Positions 36,889 to 46,714 of a stretch of 64,000 bases of DNA are shown here, one piece after another. The stretch comes from CAWCGU01 sp963795195 (GTDB taxonomy: Bacteria; Actinomycetota; Thermoleophilia; Solirubrobacterales; 70-9): positions 1,488,001-1,552,000 of the forward strand of contig CAWCGU010000006.1 in NCBI GenBank assembly GCA_963795195.1. Reading direction: 5' to 3'. The notes beneath the pieces were generated by a model. It was not told where the DNA came from and did not search any database. It saw nothing but the letters and a program-made list of their open reading frames with translations. Position 1 is the stretch's first letter; each line of letters starts with the position of its first letter. A program made the position numbers and the translations under genes.

Positions 36889-37271
36889 GAGAGCGCCTGG
36901 AGGATCGCCGCGGTGTCGGAAAAGGCCTCGGCCTCGACGACGCTGCCGTCGCGCAGCCGGTAGACCCAGGCCGAGCGGGACTCGAGGCGCTCGCCCTTGA
37001 CGCGAAACGTGACACTGGCGACGACGAGCACGTGGTTGTCGTCACAACTGAGGACCTTCTCAGGCACCGCCTTGACGTCGTCAAAGGCCTGCAGAAGCCG
37101 GTCGCAATAGGCGCGGAAGCCGTCGGGACCGACGTAGGTGCCGCCAAAGGGCAACGTCTCCGGAATCCGCACCTCGGCGGCCCCCGTGACGATCGAGGTC
37201 GCGCCGTCCAGATCGCCTTTCTTGAACGCCGCCCAAGCGCTCTCAATCACATCAACGTTGTCACGGGCCAT
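36885..37271 (-). CDS. SnoaL-like/NTF2-fold protein
   Basis: A 128-residue protein with the cone-shaped alpha+beta barrel fold of ketosteroid isomerase and SnoaL families. It has an N-terminal helix pair (VIESAWAAFKKGDLDGA) and characteristic strands (HVLVVASVTFRVKG, SAWVYRLRDGSVVEAEAF). No catalytic set can be assigned confidently. It starts 74 bases downstream of tRNA-Thr and overlaps the following GT2 gene. It may be a small-ligand enzyme or binding protein. Confidence 0.8.
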   Translation of the reverse strand: MARDNVDVIESAWAAFKKGDLDGATSIVTGAAEVRIPETLPFGGTYVGPDGFRAYCDRLLQAFDDVKAVPEKVLSCDDNHVLVVASVTFRVKGERLESRSAWVYRLRDGSVVEAEAFSDTAAILQALS

Positions 37272-37345
37272 GCGTTCTCCTCGGGTTCAAAGCGGCTGCG
37301 AGCCGGAGACTATGCCGAAGCGGGCTCGAGCGTCAACGTCAGACA

Positions 37346-37418
37346 AGCCGGCGAGCGGATTTGAACCGCTGACCCCTTCATTACGAGTGAAGTGCTCTAC
37401 CAACTGAGCTACGCCGGC
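37346..37418 (-). tRNA. tRNA-Thr (CGT)
   Basis: A 73-nt minus-strand cloverleaf with acceptor GCCGGCG/CGCCGGC, D-arm GCTCAGTTGGTAGAGC, anticodon stem CTTCA/TGAAG and T-loop GTTCAAATC. Loop CTCGTAA gives anticodon CGT, reading ACG. The discriminator is T and CCA is not encoded. Confidence 0.96.
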
Positions 37419-37441
37419 CTACGGCGAGTTTAGGTGAGCGC

Positions 37442-38142
<701 letters not shown>

Positions 38143-38146
<4 letters not shown>

Positions 38147-39915
38147 GCGACGTGCGTCGGGCTGGTCTTGGCGATCGGCATCCGCACCCAGAACGTACTG
38201 CCAACCCCGAGTTCGGAGTCGACGCCTATCGATCCTCCCATCACATTCACCATCCGCTTCGCAATCGAGAGCCCAAGCCCGAAGCCCTCCTGTTCGAGCT
38301 GCTGGCTGCCTCGATAAAAGCGCTCGAAGATCCGCTCGACCTCCCCTGGGGGTATGCCCGGCCCGGTGTCAGAGATCTCGATCACAACGTCGTCGGCGCC
38401 ATCGCGGCGGGCGCGAAGCGTAACGCCGCCGGGCGCGGGGGTGTTCTTGTAGGCGTTGGAGAGCAGGCCGATCAGCACCTGGCGCAGTAGCACGGGATCG
38501 GCGCGGGCGGCGAGCTCCGGCTCGGCCTCGAGTTCGAAGTCGATGCCTTCGGGTGCCTGGACGGCGTCCGCCGCTTCCGTCGCGGCCTTGGCGACGCCGA
38601 CGACCTCGGCATCCCCCTCCCCGATCGCCTCCATGCGGGCGAGCGTCAGCAGCGACTGCGTCAGGCGCGTCACACGCTCGGCGTCGAGCTGCAAGCGCTC
38701 GAGGAAGTGGTCACGAGCCTCGGGATCGTCCTTGGCGCCGCTGCGCAGCACCTCGATCGCCCCGGAGATGCCGGCGATCGGGTTGCGCAGTTCGTGCGCG
38801 GCGTTGGAAACGAATTCGCGCTCAGCAAGCTCCCGGCGCAGCTCCTCGGTGCGATCGCGAACCACGGCCAGTACGGCGTTCTCGGCGGGCAACTCGCGCG
38901 CCGCCACCGCATAGACCCGTTCGGCGATCGGCAGCCCGTCCTGGGTCGCCGTCCCGCGCTCGCTGGCGCGCTGCAGGCAGGGTCGCAGCGCCTCGGCCGC
39001 GCGCCCGTCCCCGTCGACCAGCGGGGCGGCGGCGGGATTTGAGAAGCGCACGTCCCCGGTTTCGCTGGAGACGACCATCACGGCTTCGTCAAGCGCATCG
39101 AAGATCGCCGAGAGCCTGTCCCGTTCGGAGGAAAGGGCGCTGAAGGTTCCGCGCAGGGCCGCGCGCATGCGCTCGAAGGCACGGCCGAGGTCGCCGATCT
39201 CGTCACGCCCGCGCGGCACCAGCGGAACGTCGAGCCGGCCCTCGGCGATCCGGCCGGCGCTCTCGGCGAGCCGCTTGATGCGACCCGTGATCAAACTGGC
39301 GACGAAAAAGCCGATCATCAGGGCCACGCCAACCGCGATCAGCACGGTTGCAAGCCGGTCGCGACGCAACGCGTCCAGCGAGCGCTCGAGCGACTCCGGC
39401 CGGGTCGCCCGGGCCAGTACGGCCCCGAGCAGCCGTGCCGAGGCGCGGCCAGCCTCGGTGCTCGCCTCGGTGACCCCTTCGAGGATCGGGGCGGCCGCGA
39501 TCGTGATTCCCCCCGGAAGGCTCTGCTCGTAGGTCTTGCCCTCGAGCGCCGTCGCCACGGCCTGCTCGCGCAGCGGCACGCCGGCGAGTTGCGCTTCGCC
39601 GGCGCCGTCAGGAGTCAGCAGCGTGCCGTCCCGACCGAACGCCCAGGCGGCGTAGCTCTCACCGTCAGCCTCGCGCACCCTCCTCCTGGTCGTGATCGGG
39701 AAGCCGACGGCGAGCCGGTTGCCCAGGCGCTCGGTTCGCTCGACGGCGATCTCGGTCTCGCGCTCGGAGATCGCCTCGGTGGTGCGATCGCTGATGAACA
39801 GGTAGACGGAAAGCGCCGTCAGCACGCCCACGCCGGCGAAGCCCAGGCCGAGCCAGAGGCGAACCCCGAACCGTCTACGTCGGATCACGGCAAGGCCATG
39901 CCCAGGTTGCGCCAT
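38143..39915 (-). CDS. Sensor histidine kinase
   Basis: A 590-residue membrane kinase from ATG 39915. TM1 is at about 20-42 and TM2 at about 195-217, enclosing an extracytoplasmic sensor domain. A HAMP linker (ITGRIKRLAESAGRIAEG) follows, then a PAS-like region (VMVVSSETGDVRFSNPAA). HisKA carries the phosphorylated His in NAAHELRNPI. HATPase motifs are LLSNAYKNTP, DTGPGIPPGEVERIFERFYR (cited in part: ISDTGPGIPP) and GFGLGLSIAKR. The cognate regulator is the overlapping downstream gene. A downstream replication gene reads into it from the other side of a short gap. Confidence 0.94.
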
Positions 39916-39959
39916 CGCAGCTGAGTGTAAAACGGCGCGGCGGGCGGGCCGCCGCAGCG

Positions 39960-41117
39960 CTACCCGTCTGCAAGCAGAGCCTGCGCGCGGTAGAACAGCG
40001 CTTCGAGGGCGAGCTCCTCTGAAACGTTCACCCGCAGGCGCCTGCGCATCTCGAGCGCCCACTCCGCCGCCCGGCGCGAGCGCCTCGGATCGACGCCGGC
40101 GGCATCCGCGCTGAGCGCCTCGACACGGTCGGCGTTGAGGACGTAGCCGGCGGCATCCTCACCCGTCGCCGCGAGATCCCGGAACCAAACCGCGGCAAGC
40201 GCGAAGGAGAGGTCGAGCGTTTCGGTCCGTCGCCTCCTCGAGGAGCGCTTGGCAGCCTCCTCTCCCAGCTTGTGGATCCGCGCCTTGGTTTTGTCGTCGC
40301 CGCTCATCTCGGCACGCTCGCGAGTCGCCTCCACCGTGGCACGACCCGCCTGCTCACCTTCGGCCTCGGCGATCTTGAGCAGCGCCAGCCAGGGAGCCGC
40401 GGCGGTTTCAGCGCTGCGGGCCGCTCGAGCGCAGGCCTCGACGGCTCCCCGCAACTCGCGCCCCTCCCCGGAGATCAGAAACCGGGCCCGGTCGAGATCG
40501 CCGCTGCAGAGCCTCGCCGCGGCCCGCAGCTCCGTTTCGGAGACCTGCTCGGTGCCGGACGCGAGCGCAGCGCGCAGCTTCCCCTCGACGGCTTGGGGCG
40601 TCAGCGACTGAAAGCCGATCCGCTGGCAGCGCGAGGCGACAGTGCTCAGCAGGCCGGCCGGCTCGGCGCTCAGCAGCAACAGGTGGGCAAAGGAAGGTGG
40701 CTCCTCGAGCGTCTTCAGCAGCGCGTTCTGGCTCTCGTCGGCCATGTCCTCGGCTCGTTCGATGACGAAGACCCGCTTGGCGCCCTCGAAGGGCGTGTAG
40801 GCGATTGCCCGGATCACCGCTTCGCGCACCTCCTCGACCAGGTGCTGGCCGCCGGCCGGCCGCAGCCAGACGAAATCGGGGTGGGGCGACGGGTCGGCCA
40901 GCGCCCGGGCACGGGCGCTCGCCGGGTCGAAGGAGCCGTCGGCGAGCAGTTCGGCGGCGAAGGCCCGGGCCGCCGAAGCCATCGCGGCGGGCGCGGGGCC
41001 GGCGAAGAGGTAGGCGTGGGACGGAGTCCCAGCCAAGGCCGCCGTCAAAGCGGCGCGGGCGCCGGGCTGGTCCTCGGTCGCGCTGAGGAGGGCGGGTGAG
41101 AGCTCCGAAGCGTTCAC
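39960..41117 (-). CDS. holB: DNA polymerase III delta' subunit
   Basis: A 385-residue AAA+ clamp-loader subunit. Motifs are YLFAGPAP at the P-loop position, which is degenerate as usual for delta', KRVFVIERAEDM (Walker B-like), and ALLKTLEEPP plus SRCQRIGFQSL (sensor regions). The start is GTG 41117 (NASELSPALL). The C-terminal third is alpha-helical. It lies downstream of tmk on the same strand, a classic tmk-holB arrangement. There is no zinc-finger Cys set visible. Confidence 0.9.
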   Translation of the reverse strand: MNASELSPALLSATEDQPGARAALTAALAGTPSHAYLFAGPAPAAMASAARAFAAELLADGSFDPASARARALADPSPHPDFVWLRPAGGQHLVEEVREAVIRAIAYTPFEGAKRVFVIERAEDMADESQNALLKTLEEPPSFAHLLLLSAEPAGLLSTVASRCQRIGFQSLTPQAVEGKLRAALASGTEQVSETELRAAARLCSGDLDRARFLISGEGRELRGAVEACARAARSAETAAAPWLALLKIAEAEGEQAGRATVEATRERAEMSGDDKTKARIHKLGEEAAKRSSRRRRTETLDLSFALAAVWFRDLAATGEDAAGYVLNADRVEALSADAAGVDPRRSRRAAEWALEMRRRLRVNVSEELALEALFYRAQALLADG

Positions 41118-41196
41118 TGCGGTGCCGTTCTGAGGGACGTCGCACCGAAGGCAACAAGGATCGCTTTGCTCGCACCCAAGACGCCGCTGGACACGA

Positions 41197-41242
41197 AACT
41201 TGGAGGGTTTTTGGGGCGATAGCAACCACAATCCTCCAAGTT
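41197..41242. repeat. Inverted repeat in the tmk-holB gap
   Basis: AACTTGGAGG at 41197-41206 is repeated as its exact complement CCTCCAAGTT at 41233-41242, separated by 26 bases. The roughly 150-base gap between tmk and holB otherwise shows nothing. It may be a terminator or an operator. Confidence 0.5.
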
Positions 41243-41268
41243 ACGTCTGCTCAACAGCGCAAGGGAAC

Positions 41269-41862
41269 TCATGGCGCCACCCGGCTTCGAACGGTCGCCA
41301 TCACCCTTTCGTGCACCTGCCCTTGCTGCCCTGACCCGTCGATCGCGACGACCCGGCCGGGGTTCTCACGGACGATCGCGTCGTAACCGGCCGCCACCGC
41401 CCGCTGCAGCTCCAGTCCCTCTTCCTCGAAGCGATCGTTGGCGCCCTCGCGGCCCGCGGCGACCTCCGGATCCAGCTTCAGGAGCAAAGTCAGGTCGGGC
41501 TCTAGCCCTCCCGTCGCCAGCGCGCAGGCTTCGCGAACGATCTCGTCGCCCAGCCCCCGGGCACGGCCCTGGTAGGCCACGCTCGAGTCGCTGAAGCGAT
41601 CACAGACCACGGTGCGCCCATCATCCAGCGCGGGCCGGATCACCTCGGCGACCAGTTCGGCCCGTGCGGCACAGAAGAGCAGCAGCTCCGCCATCGGGTC
41701 GACGTCGAGGGCGGGGTCCTTGACCAGCTCCCGGACGCGCTCTCCCAACTTCGTTCCACCCGGCTCACGCAAGAGCAGCGTCTCGGGCCCGAGCTCGGCC
41801 GCCAGCAGCTTCGCCTGCGTTGACTTGCCCGAGCGGTCGATGCCTTCGAGGGTGATGAACAA
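41269..41862 (-). CDS. tmk: Thymidylate kinase
   Basis: A 197-residue dTMP kinase. The P-loop is ITLEGIDRSGKSTQAK, the conserved Asp-Arg motif appears as VCDRFSDSS, and the lid region has ARGLGDE. It makes dTDP for DNA synthesis and sits between topA and holB, so the three form a replication-related group. The spacing from topA is 9 bases. Length is standard. Confidence 0.94.
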   Translation of the reverse strand: MFITLEGIDRSGKSTQAKLLAAELGPETLLLREPGGTKLGERVRELVKDPALDVDPMAELLLFCAARAELVAEVIRPALDDGRTVVCDRFSDSSVAYQGRARGLGDEIVREACALATGGLEPDLTLLLKLDPEVAAGREGANDRFEEEGLELQRAVAAGYDAIVRENPGRVVAIDGSGQQGQVHERVMATVRSRVAP

Positions 41863-41871
41863 CCGCGGCGG

Positions 41872-44253
41872 CTACTTCTTGGCGCTTGAGGATCGCGCGC
41901 GCTTCGTGCGGGCTGTCTGCGGCGAAGGTGGCTTGCGTGCGCGGGTTGATGCACCGGAGCGAGCGGGCTTGGTGGCCGCCTCCTCGTCGCCGGCAGGCTT
42001 CTCCCCAGCTGCTTCGGCCGCCCCCTTGGCGGCTTCACGCGCTTCCTTTTGAGCCTGGCGCTCGGCGCGCTTCTCGCGCATCTCGACCATCGTCGGGCAG
42101 TCGTCGTTGAGGCAGAGCTTCCAGGGGCGCCCGCGGAAACCCTTGACCGTCAATCGCGGCGTCACGCCGCAGACCGAGCAGCGGTCCTCGAGCCGCCAGA
42201 GCTCATAGCCACGTCCCGGCAGCGGGCGGGTCCAGTCACAGGAGTTGGGGTCCTCGGGGTTTTCGCGGTTGTAGCCCTCACAGCCGCAGAAGCGCTTGCC
42301 GCCCTTGAGGTCGATGATCCGCAGCCTGTTCGGCGAGCCGTCGTCGTGGCCGCTGCGCTCGAGCTCCTCGCACTTCGGGCAGGGGCCGAGGAACTTGTCC
42401 TCATCCATGCCCGCCCAGATGTGCTTGGCGAGGTCCTCCTGCTTTTCCTGCAGCTCGGTGGTGGTCCCGTGGAGCATCTCGCGGCTGAGACGCAGCACCT
42501 CCTCCTTGCTGATCGCCCCGGCCGCGATCTTGTCCATGTCGCGCTCGAGCTCGGCAGTCATCTCCGGCGTCGCCATCCGCGGCACGTATTCGTGGAAGGC
42601 CTTGTACATCGCGATCCCCGTCTCCGAGGGCTCGGGGGGATTTCTGTAGACGTAGCCGCGGTCATACAGCTTCTGGATGATGTCGGCGCGCGTCGCCTTG
42701 GTCCCGAGGCCGCGCTCCTCCATCAGCTCGATCAGCTTCGCCTGGCTGATCCGCGGGGGCGGCTGGGTCTCCTTGTCGACGATCCAGGGCTCGCCGTCAA
42801 TCGGCAGCTCCTGGCCCTGCTCGAGCTTCGGCAGCTCCTCGTCCTTGGATCGCGCGTAGGTGTAGATCGCGGCAAAGCCGGCGTCGACGACGACCGAGCC
42901 GCGCACGAAGTAGTTCTCCGAGCCGGCGCTGATGTCGGCCCGAGTCGACTCGGTGATCATCGGCGGCGCGAAGGTGGCGAGGAAGCGGCGCACGACCAGC
43001 TCGTAGACGCGGCGCTTGGGACCCTCGAGCGCCTCGGGGTTGAGCGCGGCGGTCGGGTGGATCGGCGGGTGGTCGGTGGTCTCCTTCTTGCCGCGGGTCG
43101 CGACCAGTTCAGGCGCGTCGAGCAAAAAGGCGGCCTCGGCGAAGGCCGGCTGGCGCACCATCTGCCCGACCAGCTCGCGGACCGGCAGGGAGGGCGGGTA
43201 GACCGTGTTGTCGGTGCGCGGGTAGGAGATGAAGCCGTCCATGTATAGGTCCTCGGCGATCCGCATCGCGGCCGCCGGCGTGATTCCCAGCCGGTTGGAG
43301 GCCTCTGTCGAGAAGGCGGTGGTGTTGAACGGCGTCGGCGGCTTGCGCGTGTTCTTGCGAGCGCTGATCTCCGAGACAACGCCCGGGCTCGTGGTGCCGG
43401 CGATCGCCGCGTCGGCCTCGGCCTTCTCCCAGAACTTGTCGACCTTGTGGTGCGCCTCGAAGGATCCGTCGGGATGCTCGAACTTCGCAAACACCTCCCA
43501 GAAGGGCTTGGCCACGTGGGCGCGGCGCTCGAGCTCGCGCTCGACGATCAGCGCCAGGGTCGGGCTCTGGACGCGGCCGACCGAAAGGAAGTTGGAGCCG
43601 AAGCGCCGGGTCGCGAGAGAAACGGCGCGAGTCAGGGTCGCTCCCCAGATCAGGTCGATGTCCTGGCGCGCGGCGCCCGCGAAGGCGAGGTCGTAGGAGA
43701 GCTCGTCGAGGCTGGAGAAGGCTCGCTGGATCTCTTCCTTGGTCAGTGCCGAGTAGCGAGCGCGGGCGACGGTCGGGCGCACGGTTTCGAGGCGCTCGCC
43801 GCTGCCGGCGAGCTCGTCCTCGCCGCCGTCCCGGCCGGCCCCGTCACTGCCTACCTCGTCGCCGACGATGTCCGGGTTGCCCTCGAGCGCTTCCTTGAGC
43901 GCCTCGAGCCCGATCAGTTCTCCCTCGCGGTCATAGTCGGTCGCGATCACGATCGAGTCGGCGCCCTTGGCCGCCTTCTTGACGGCCTTGACGACGTTCT
44001 TGTCGGTCGCCTCCTTGATCAGCTTGGCGTCGATCAGGTCGTGCAGGTCGGTCTGCTGCCAGTTCGAATAGCCGTCGGGGAAGGCCGGGCTGACGACATG
44101 TCCCTTGAGCCCGATCGCCGTGTGGTCGCCTTCGGCGTCGGTCCATGTATAGAAGGGAACCTTGTAGCTCGCCTCCGATTTGGCGCTGCCCGCGCTCAAG
44201 ATGTCGGAAATCTTTTTGGCCGAGTTGTTCTTCTCTGTGACGATGAGGCGCAT
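41872..44253 (-). CDS. topA: DNA topoisomerase I, archaeal-type
   Basis: A 793-residue type IA topoisomerase from ATG 44253. The TOPRIM domain is IVTEKNNSAKKIS and DYDREGELIG. The active-site Tyr is in GFISYPRTDN. The beginning (YKVPFYTWTDAEG, GLKGHVVSPAFPDGYSNWQ) resembles archaeal topoisomerase I rather than the usual actinobacterial form. A short Gly/Asp-rich insertion follows the TOPRIM (about residues 132-155). The C-terminus has Cys-rich zinc-finger modules and a Lys/Ala/Arg-rich tail. It is followed closely by tmk. Confidence 0.9.
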   Translation of the reverse strand: MRLIVTEKNNSAKKISDILSAGSAKSEASYKVPFYTWTDAEGDHTAIGLKGHVVSPAFPDGYSNWQQTDLHDLIDAKLIKEATDKNVVKAVKKAAKGADSIVIATDYDREGELIGLEALKEALEGNPDIVGDEVGSDGAGRDGGEDELAGSGERLETVRPTVARARYSALTKEEIQRAFSSLDELSYDLAFAGAARQDIDLIWGATLTRAVSLATRRFGSNFLSVGRVQSPTLALIVERELERRAHVAKPFWEVFAKFEHPDGSFEAHHKVDKFWEKAEADAAIAGTTSPGVVSEISARKNTRKPPTPFNTTAFSTEASNRLGITPAAAMRIAEDLYMDGFISYPRTDNTVYPPSLPVRELVGQMVRQPAFAEAAFLLDAPELVATRGKKETTDHPPIHPTAALNPEALEGPKRRVYELVVRRFLATFAPPMITESTRADISAGSENYFVRGSVVVDAGFAAIYTYARSKDEELPKLEQGQELPIDGEPWIVDKETQPPPRISQAKLIELMEERGLGTKATRADIIQKLYDRGYVYRNPPEPSETGIAMYKAFHEYVPRMATPEMTAELERDMDKIAAGAISKEEVLRLSREMLHGTTTELQEKQEDLAKHIWAGMDEDKFLGPCPKCEELERSGHDDGSPNRLRIIDLKGGKRFCGCEGYNRENPEDPNSCDWTRPLPGRGYELWRLEDRCSVCGVTPRLTVKGFRGRPWKLCLNDDCPTMVEMREKRAERQAQKEAREAAKGAAEAAGEKPAGDEEAATKPARSGASTRARKPPSPQTARTKRARSSSAKK

Positions 44254-44352
44254 CGGCGGCGAGAGTAGCACCAGGCCCCGAGGGCTCCTACAGGCTGGCC
44301 ATCAGGCACACCGGGCCAAGACGACGCGCCAGTTCAAGATCCGCAGCCGCCT

Positions 44353-45864
44353 CTAGCAGCGCCGCGGGCGGCTCCGCCCCGGCGCCACCACCAGCTCGAC
44401 CCGCTCGGCGCCGGGGCAGAGCGCAAGCAGCAACCTCTGCGCGTTCGGCCGCGAGCGAACCTCCGCGCCGCTGGCCGAAACGCGGTAGCCGTCCGGGAAG
44501 TCAGAGCGCGGCACCCAGACCTCGGTCTGCGAGCCCGGCCGGAATCGGCCCGGCGAGTAGACGAGCTCAAAGCGCGGCGCATCCTCGTCGTACCTGAAGC
44601 GCTCCGGCGTCCCCGAGATCAGGCGCGGGTAAGCGCGGGTGACGGCGTCGAGCCGGTCGGTTCGGAGGTTGCCCGGCCGCGGCGGCTTCGCGTCGTCGAC
44701 CTTGATCTGGCCGGTCGAGCCCATGTAGGCCCAGTCGGTCCAGGAGACCATGTAGCGGTCGGCGAGACCGGCGACCCGCTCGTGGATCGCCGGATCCGCG
44801 GTGTCGCCGAACTCGGTCAGGATCAGCGCCGCACCGGTCGCCCGCGAGTGCGTCTCGGCGTTCTCGAAGACGAGCGTCTCACCGATGTCCTCGCAGGCGC
44901 CGATCGGGTCGGGGATCGCGGGCAGCCCGGGCGCCGCGCCGAGGCAGTAATTGTGGAAGCTGAAGCCGGCGTTGGCGTCGTCGACGCGGCCATGCTGGGT
45001 CGCTGCACCGACGTCGAAGAGCAGATTCGGCTCGTAAAAGGCGAGGTGATCGGAATCCTCCTCGCGGATCGCCGCGATCACCAGATTCGAGAAGTCTGTC
45101 AGTGCGGTCTGGTCGAAGCCGCCGGGCGGGCAGCCGAGCGGGTTCGCGCAGGTCGCCCAACTCGTGCCGGGCCACGGCTCGTTGAAGATGTCGTAGCCGA
45201 GCAGGCGCGGTGAATTCGCGAAGCCGCGCGCAACCCGGGCCCAGCCCTCGGCGAAGCGATCGATCAGACCCACTCCCTGCGGATCCGGGGCGTTCGCCCA
45301 GATGTTGTCGTACGCCCGGTTGAGCGCCGGGTTGGCGAAGTAGCCGAGCGGGAATGCAAGCTCCGGGTTGGGCAGACCCCCGTCGTCGATGAACCAATCG
45401 GGAAAGCCGCGACCACGAAACGGCGGCCCCAGTTGGTCTTGGTGGAAGTCGAGCAGCGTGAAGATGCCCTCCTGGGCGAGCAGGCGCTGGGTGCGGCGGA
45501 AGCTGCGCAGGTAGCCGATGTCGTAGATGCCCGGCGAAGGGGAGAAGCCTCGGAAGAACATCCCGAGGCGAACGACATTGAAACCCTGCGCTGCGAGCAA
45601 CTTGGCGTCAGCGCGGCGAAAGCCGACCTGGGCGGCGGTTCGATCCGGCTTGCCGGCGTCGAAGGAGCCGCCGACGACGACAGCGGCGCCGTGGAGCATC
45701 ACCACGCGGCCCTTCGCGTCGGTGATCCAGCGGCCCGCGTGCGTCAGCGGCTCGGCCGGGCGCGGCGGCGCAGCCACGCCCGGCGCCGCCGACAGCAACG
45801 CCAAGGCGGCGACCGCGATCCCGGCCACCACCGTCCCGCGGCGTTTTTTGCGACGTTCGCTCAC
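44353..45864 (-). CDS. Secreted GH5 glycoside hydrolase (endoglycoceramidase-like)
   Basis: A 503-residue exported hydrolase. The signal peptide occupies residues 1-32 (ALALLSAAPGVAA). The catalytic TIM barrel has FTLLDFHQDQLG, GYDIFNEPWPGT with the acid/base Glu, SFHNYCLG and LILTEFGDT with the nucleophile Glu. This set and the DFHQD motif resemble endoglycoceramidase-type GH5 enzymes, which cleave glycolipids. A C-terminal beta-sandwich ends PGAERVELVVAPG. The real substrate may be a different glycolipid or glycoside. Confidence 0.85.
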   Translation of the reverse strand: MSERRKKRRGTVVAGIAVAALALLSAAPGVAAPPRPAEPLTHAGRWITDAKGRVVMLHGAAVVVGGSFDAGKPDRTAAQVGFRRADAKLLAAQGFNVVRLGMFFRGFSPSPGIYDIGYLRSFRRTQRLLAQEGIFTLLDFHQDQLGPPFRGRGFPDWFIDDGGLPNPELAFPLGYFANPALNRAYDNIWANAPDPQGVGLIDRFAEGWARVARGFANSPRLLGYDIFNEPWPGTSWATCANPLGCPPGGFDQTALTDFSNLVIAAIREEDSDHLAFYEPNLLFDVGAATQHGRVDDANAGFSFHNYCLGAAPGLPAIPDPIGACEDIGETLVFENAETHSRATGAALILTEFGDTADPAIHERVAGLADRYMVSWTDWAYMGSTGQIKVDDAKPPRPGNLRTDRLDAVTRAYPRLISGTPERFRYDEDAPRFELVYSPGRFRPGSQTEVWVPRSDFPDGYRVSASGAEVRSRPNAQRLLLALCPGAERVELVVAPGRSRPRRC

Positions 45865-45942
45865 CCCCGCTTGATGCTACGTGACCAAACGAAAGCCGTC
45901 GCCCCTGAGTCGAGCCGGAATCGGTTCTCTAGGCTTCAGGCG

Positions 45943-46698
45943 ATGCCGGCCCAGGCCTACAGCGGCAAGGAATGCGTCTGCCAGCTCCGCAAGGGGATCT
46001 GCGACCAGTCGTGCGTGCGGGGGATGCTCGAGACGCCGCTCTATATCGCTTGTCTGATGCTCGACGGGCGGCCCTGCCTCGTCGTCGGCGGCGGCGAGGT
46101 CGGGCTCGAGAAGGTGGAGGGGCTGCTCGCCTGCGGCGCCGCCGTGACGCTGGTGGCGCCGGACGCAACCGGCGAGCTGCGCTCGCTGGCCGAGGAGGGA
46201 TCGATCACCTGGCGGCAGCGCCAGTACGAACCCAGCGATCTGGACAGCCAGCTCGTCGTCATCGCCGCCACCAACGACACCGACGTCAACATCGCCGTCC
46301 ACGGCGACGCCGAGCGGCGCCAGATGCTCTGCAACGTCGTTGACGTGCCACCGCTCTGCAACTTCATCCTGCCGGCGATCGTTCGCACCGGCCCGCTGGC
46401 GATCGCGATCTCGACTTCGGGCGCATCACCCGCGCTGGCCAAGCGCATGAAGCGCGAAATCGCCGAGAGCTTCGGCGAGCCGTACGCGCGCCTCGCCGTG
46501 ATGCTCAACGACGCCCGCGGCTGGGCGAAGGCGACCCTGCCGACCTATCACGATCGCAAGGACTTCTTCGAATCGATCGTCAACGGCGATCCGGACCCGG
46601 TCGCACTGGTTCGCGAGGATCGCGAGGACGCGGTGCTGGCGCTGATCGAGGCCGCCAAGGAAACGCACGCAGCCCGCGTCTCCAGCGCCACCGCCTGA
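45943..46698 (+). CDS. Precorrin-2 dehydrogenase/sirohydrochlorin ferrochelatase (Met8/SirC type) with Cys-rich N-terminus
   Basis: A 251-residue siroheme-synthesis enzyme. The NAD-binding part has CLVVGGGEVGLEKVEGLL, VVIAATND and CNVVDVPPLCNFILPA, typical of Met8/CysG N-domains. The frame also encodes about 27 residues upstream with four Cys (KECVCQLRKGICDQSC). Those codons keep the strong G/C third-position bias, so they look translated. ATG 46024 (MLETPLYIA) is an alternative start for the bare domain. The SDR gene follows after 16 bases. Confidence 0.85.
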   Translation: MPAQAYSGKECVCQLRKGICDQSCVRGMLETPLYIACLMLDGRPCLVVGGGEVGLEKVEGLLACGAAVTLVAPDATGELRSLAEEGSITWRQRQYEPSDLDSQLVVIAATNDTDVNIAVHGDAERRQMLCNVVDVPPLCNFILPAIVRTGPLAIAISTSGASPALAKRMKREIAESFGEPYARLAVMLNDARGWAKATLPTYHDRKDFFESIVNGDPDPVALVREDREDAVLALIEAAKETHAARVSSATA

Positions 46699-46714
46699 GG
46701 GGTAGGTTCCCGGA

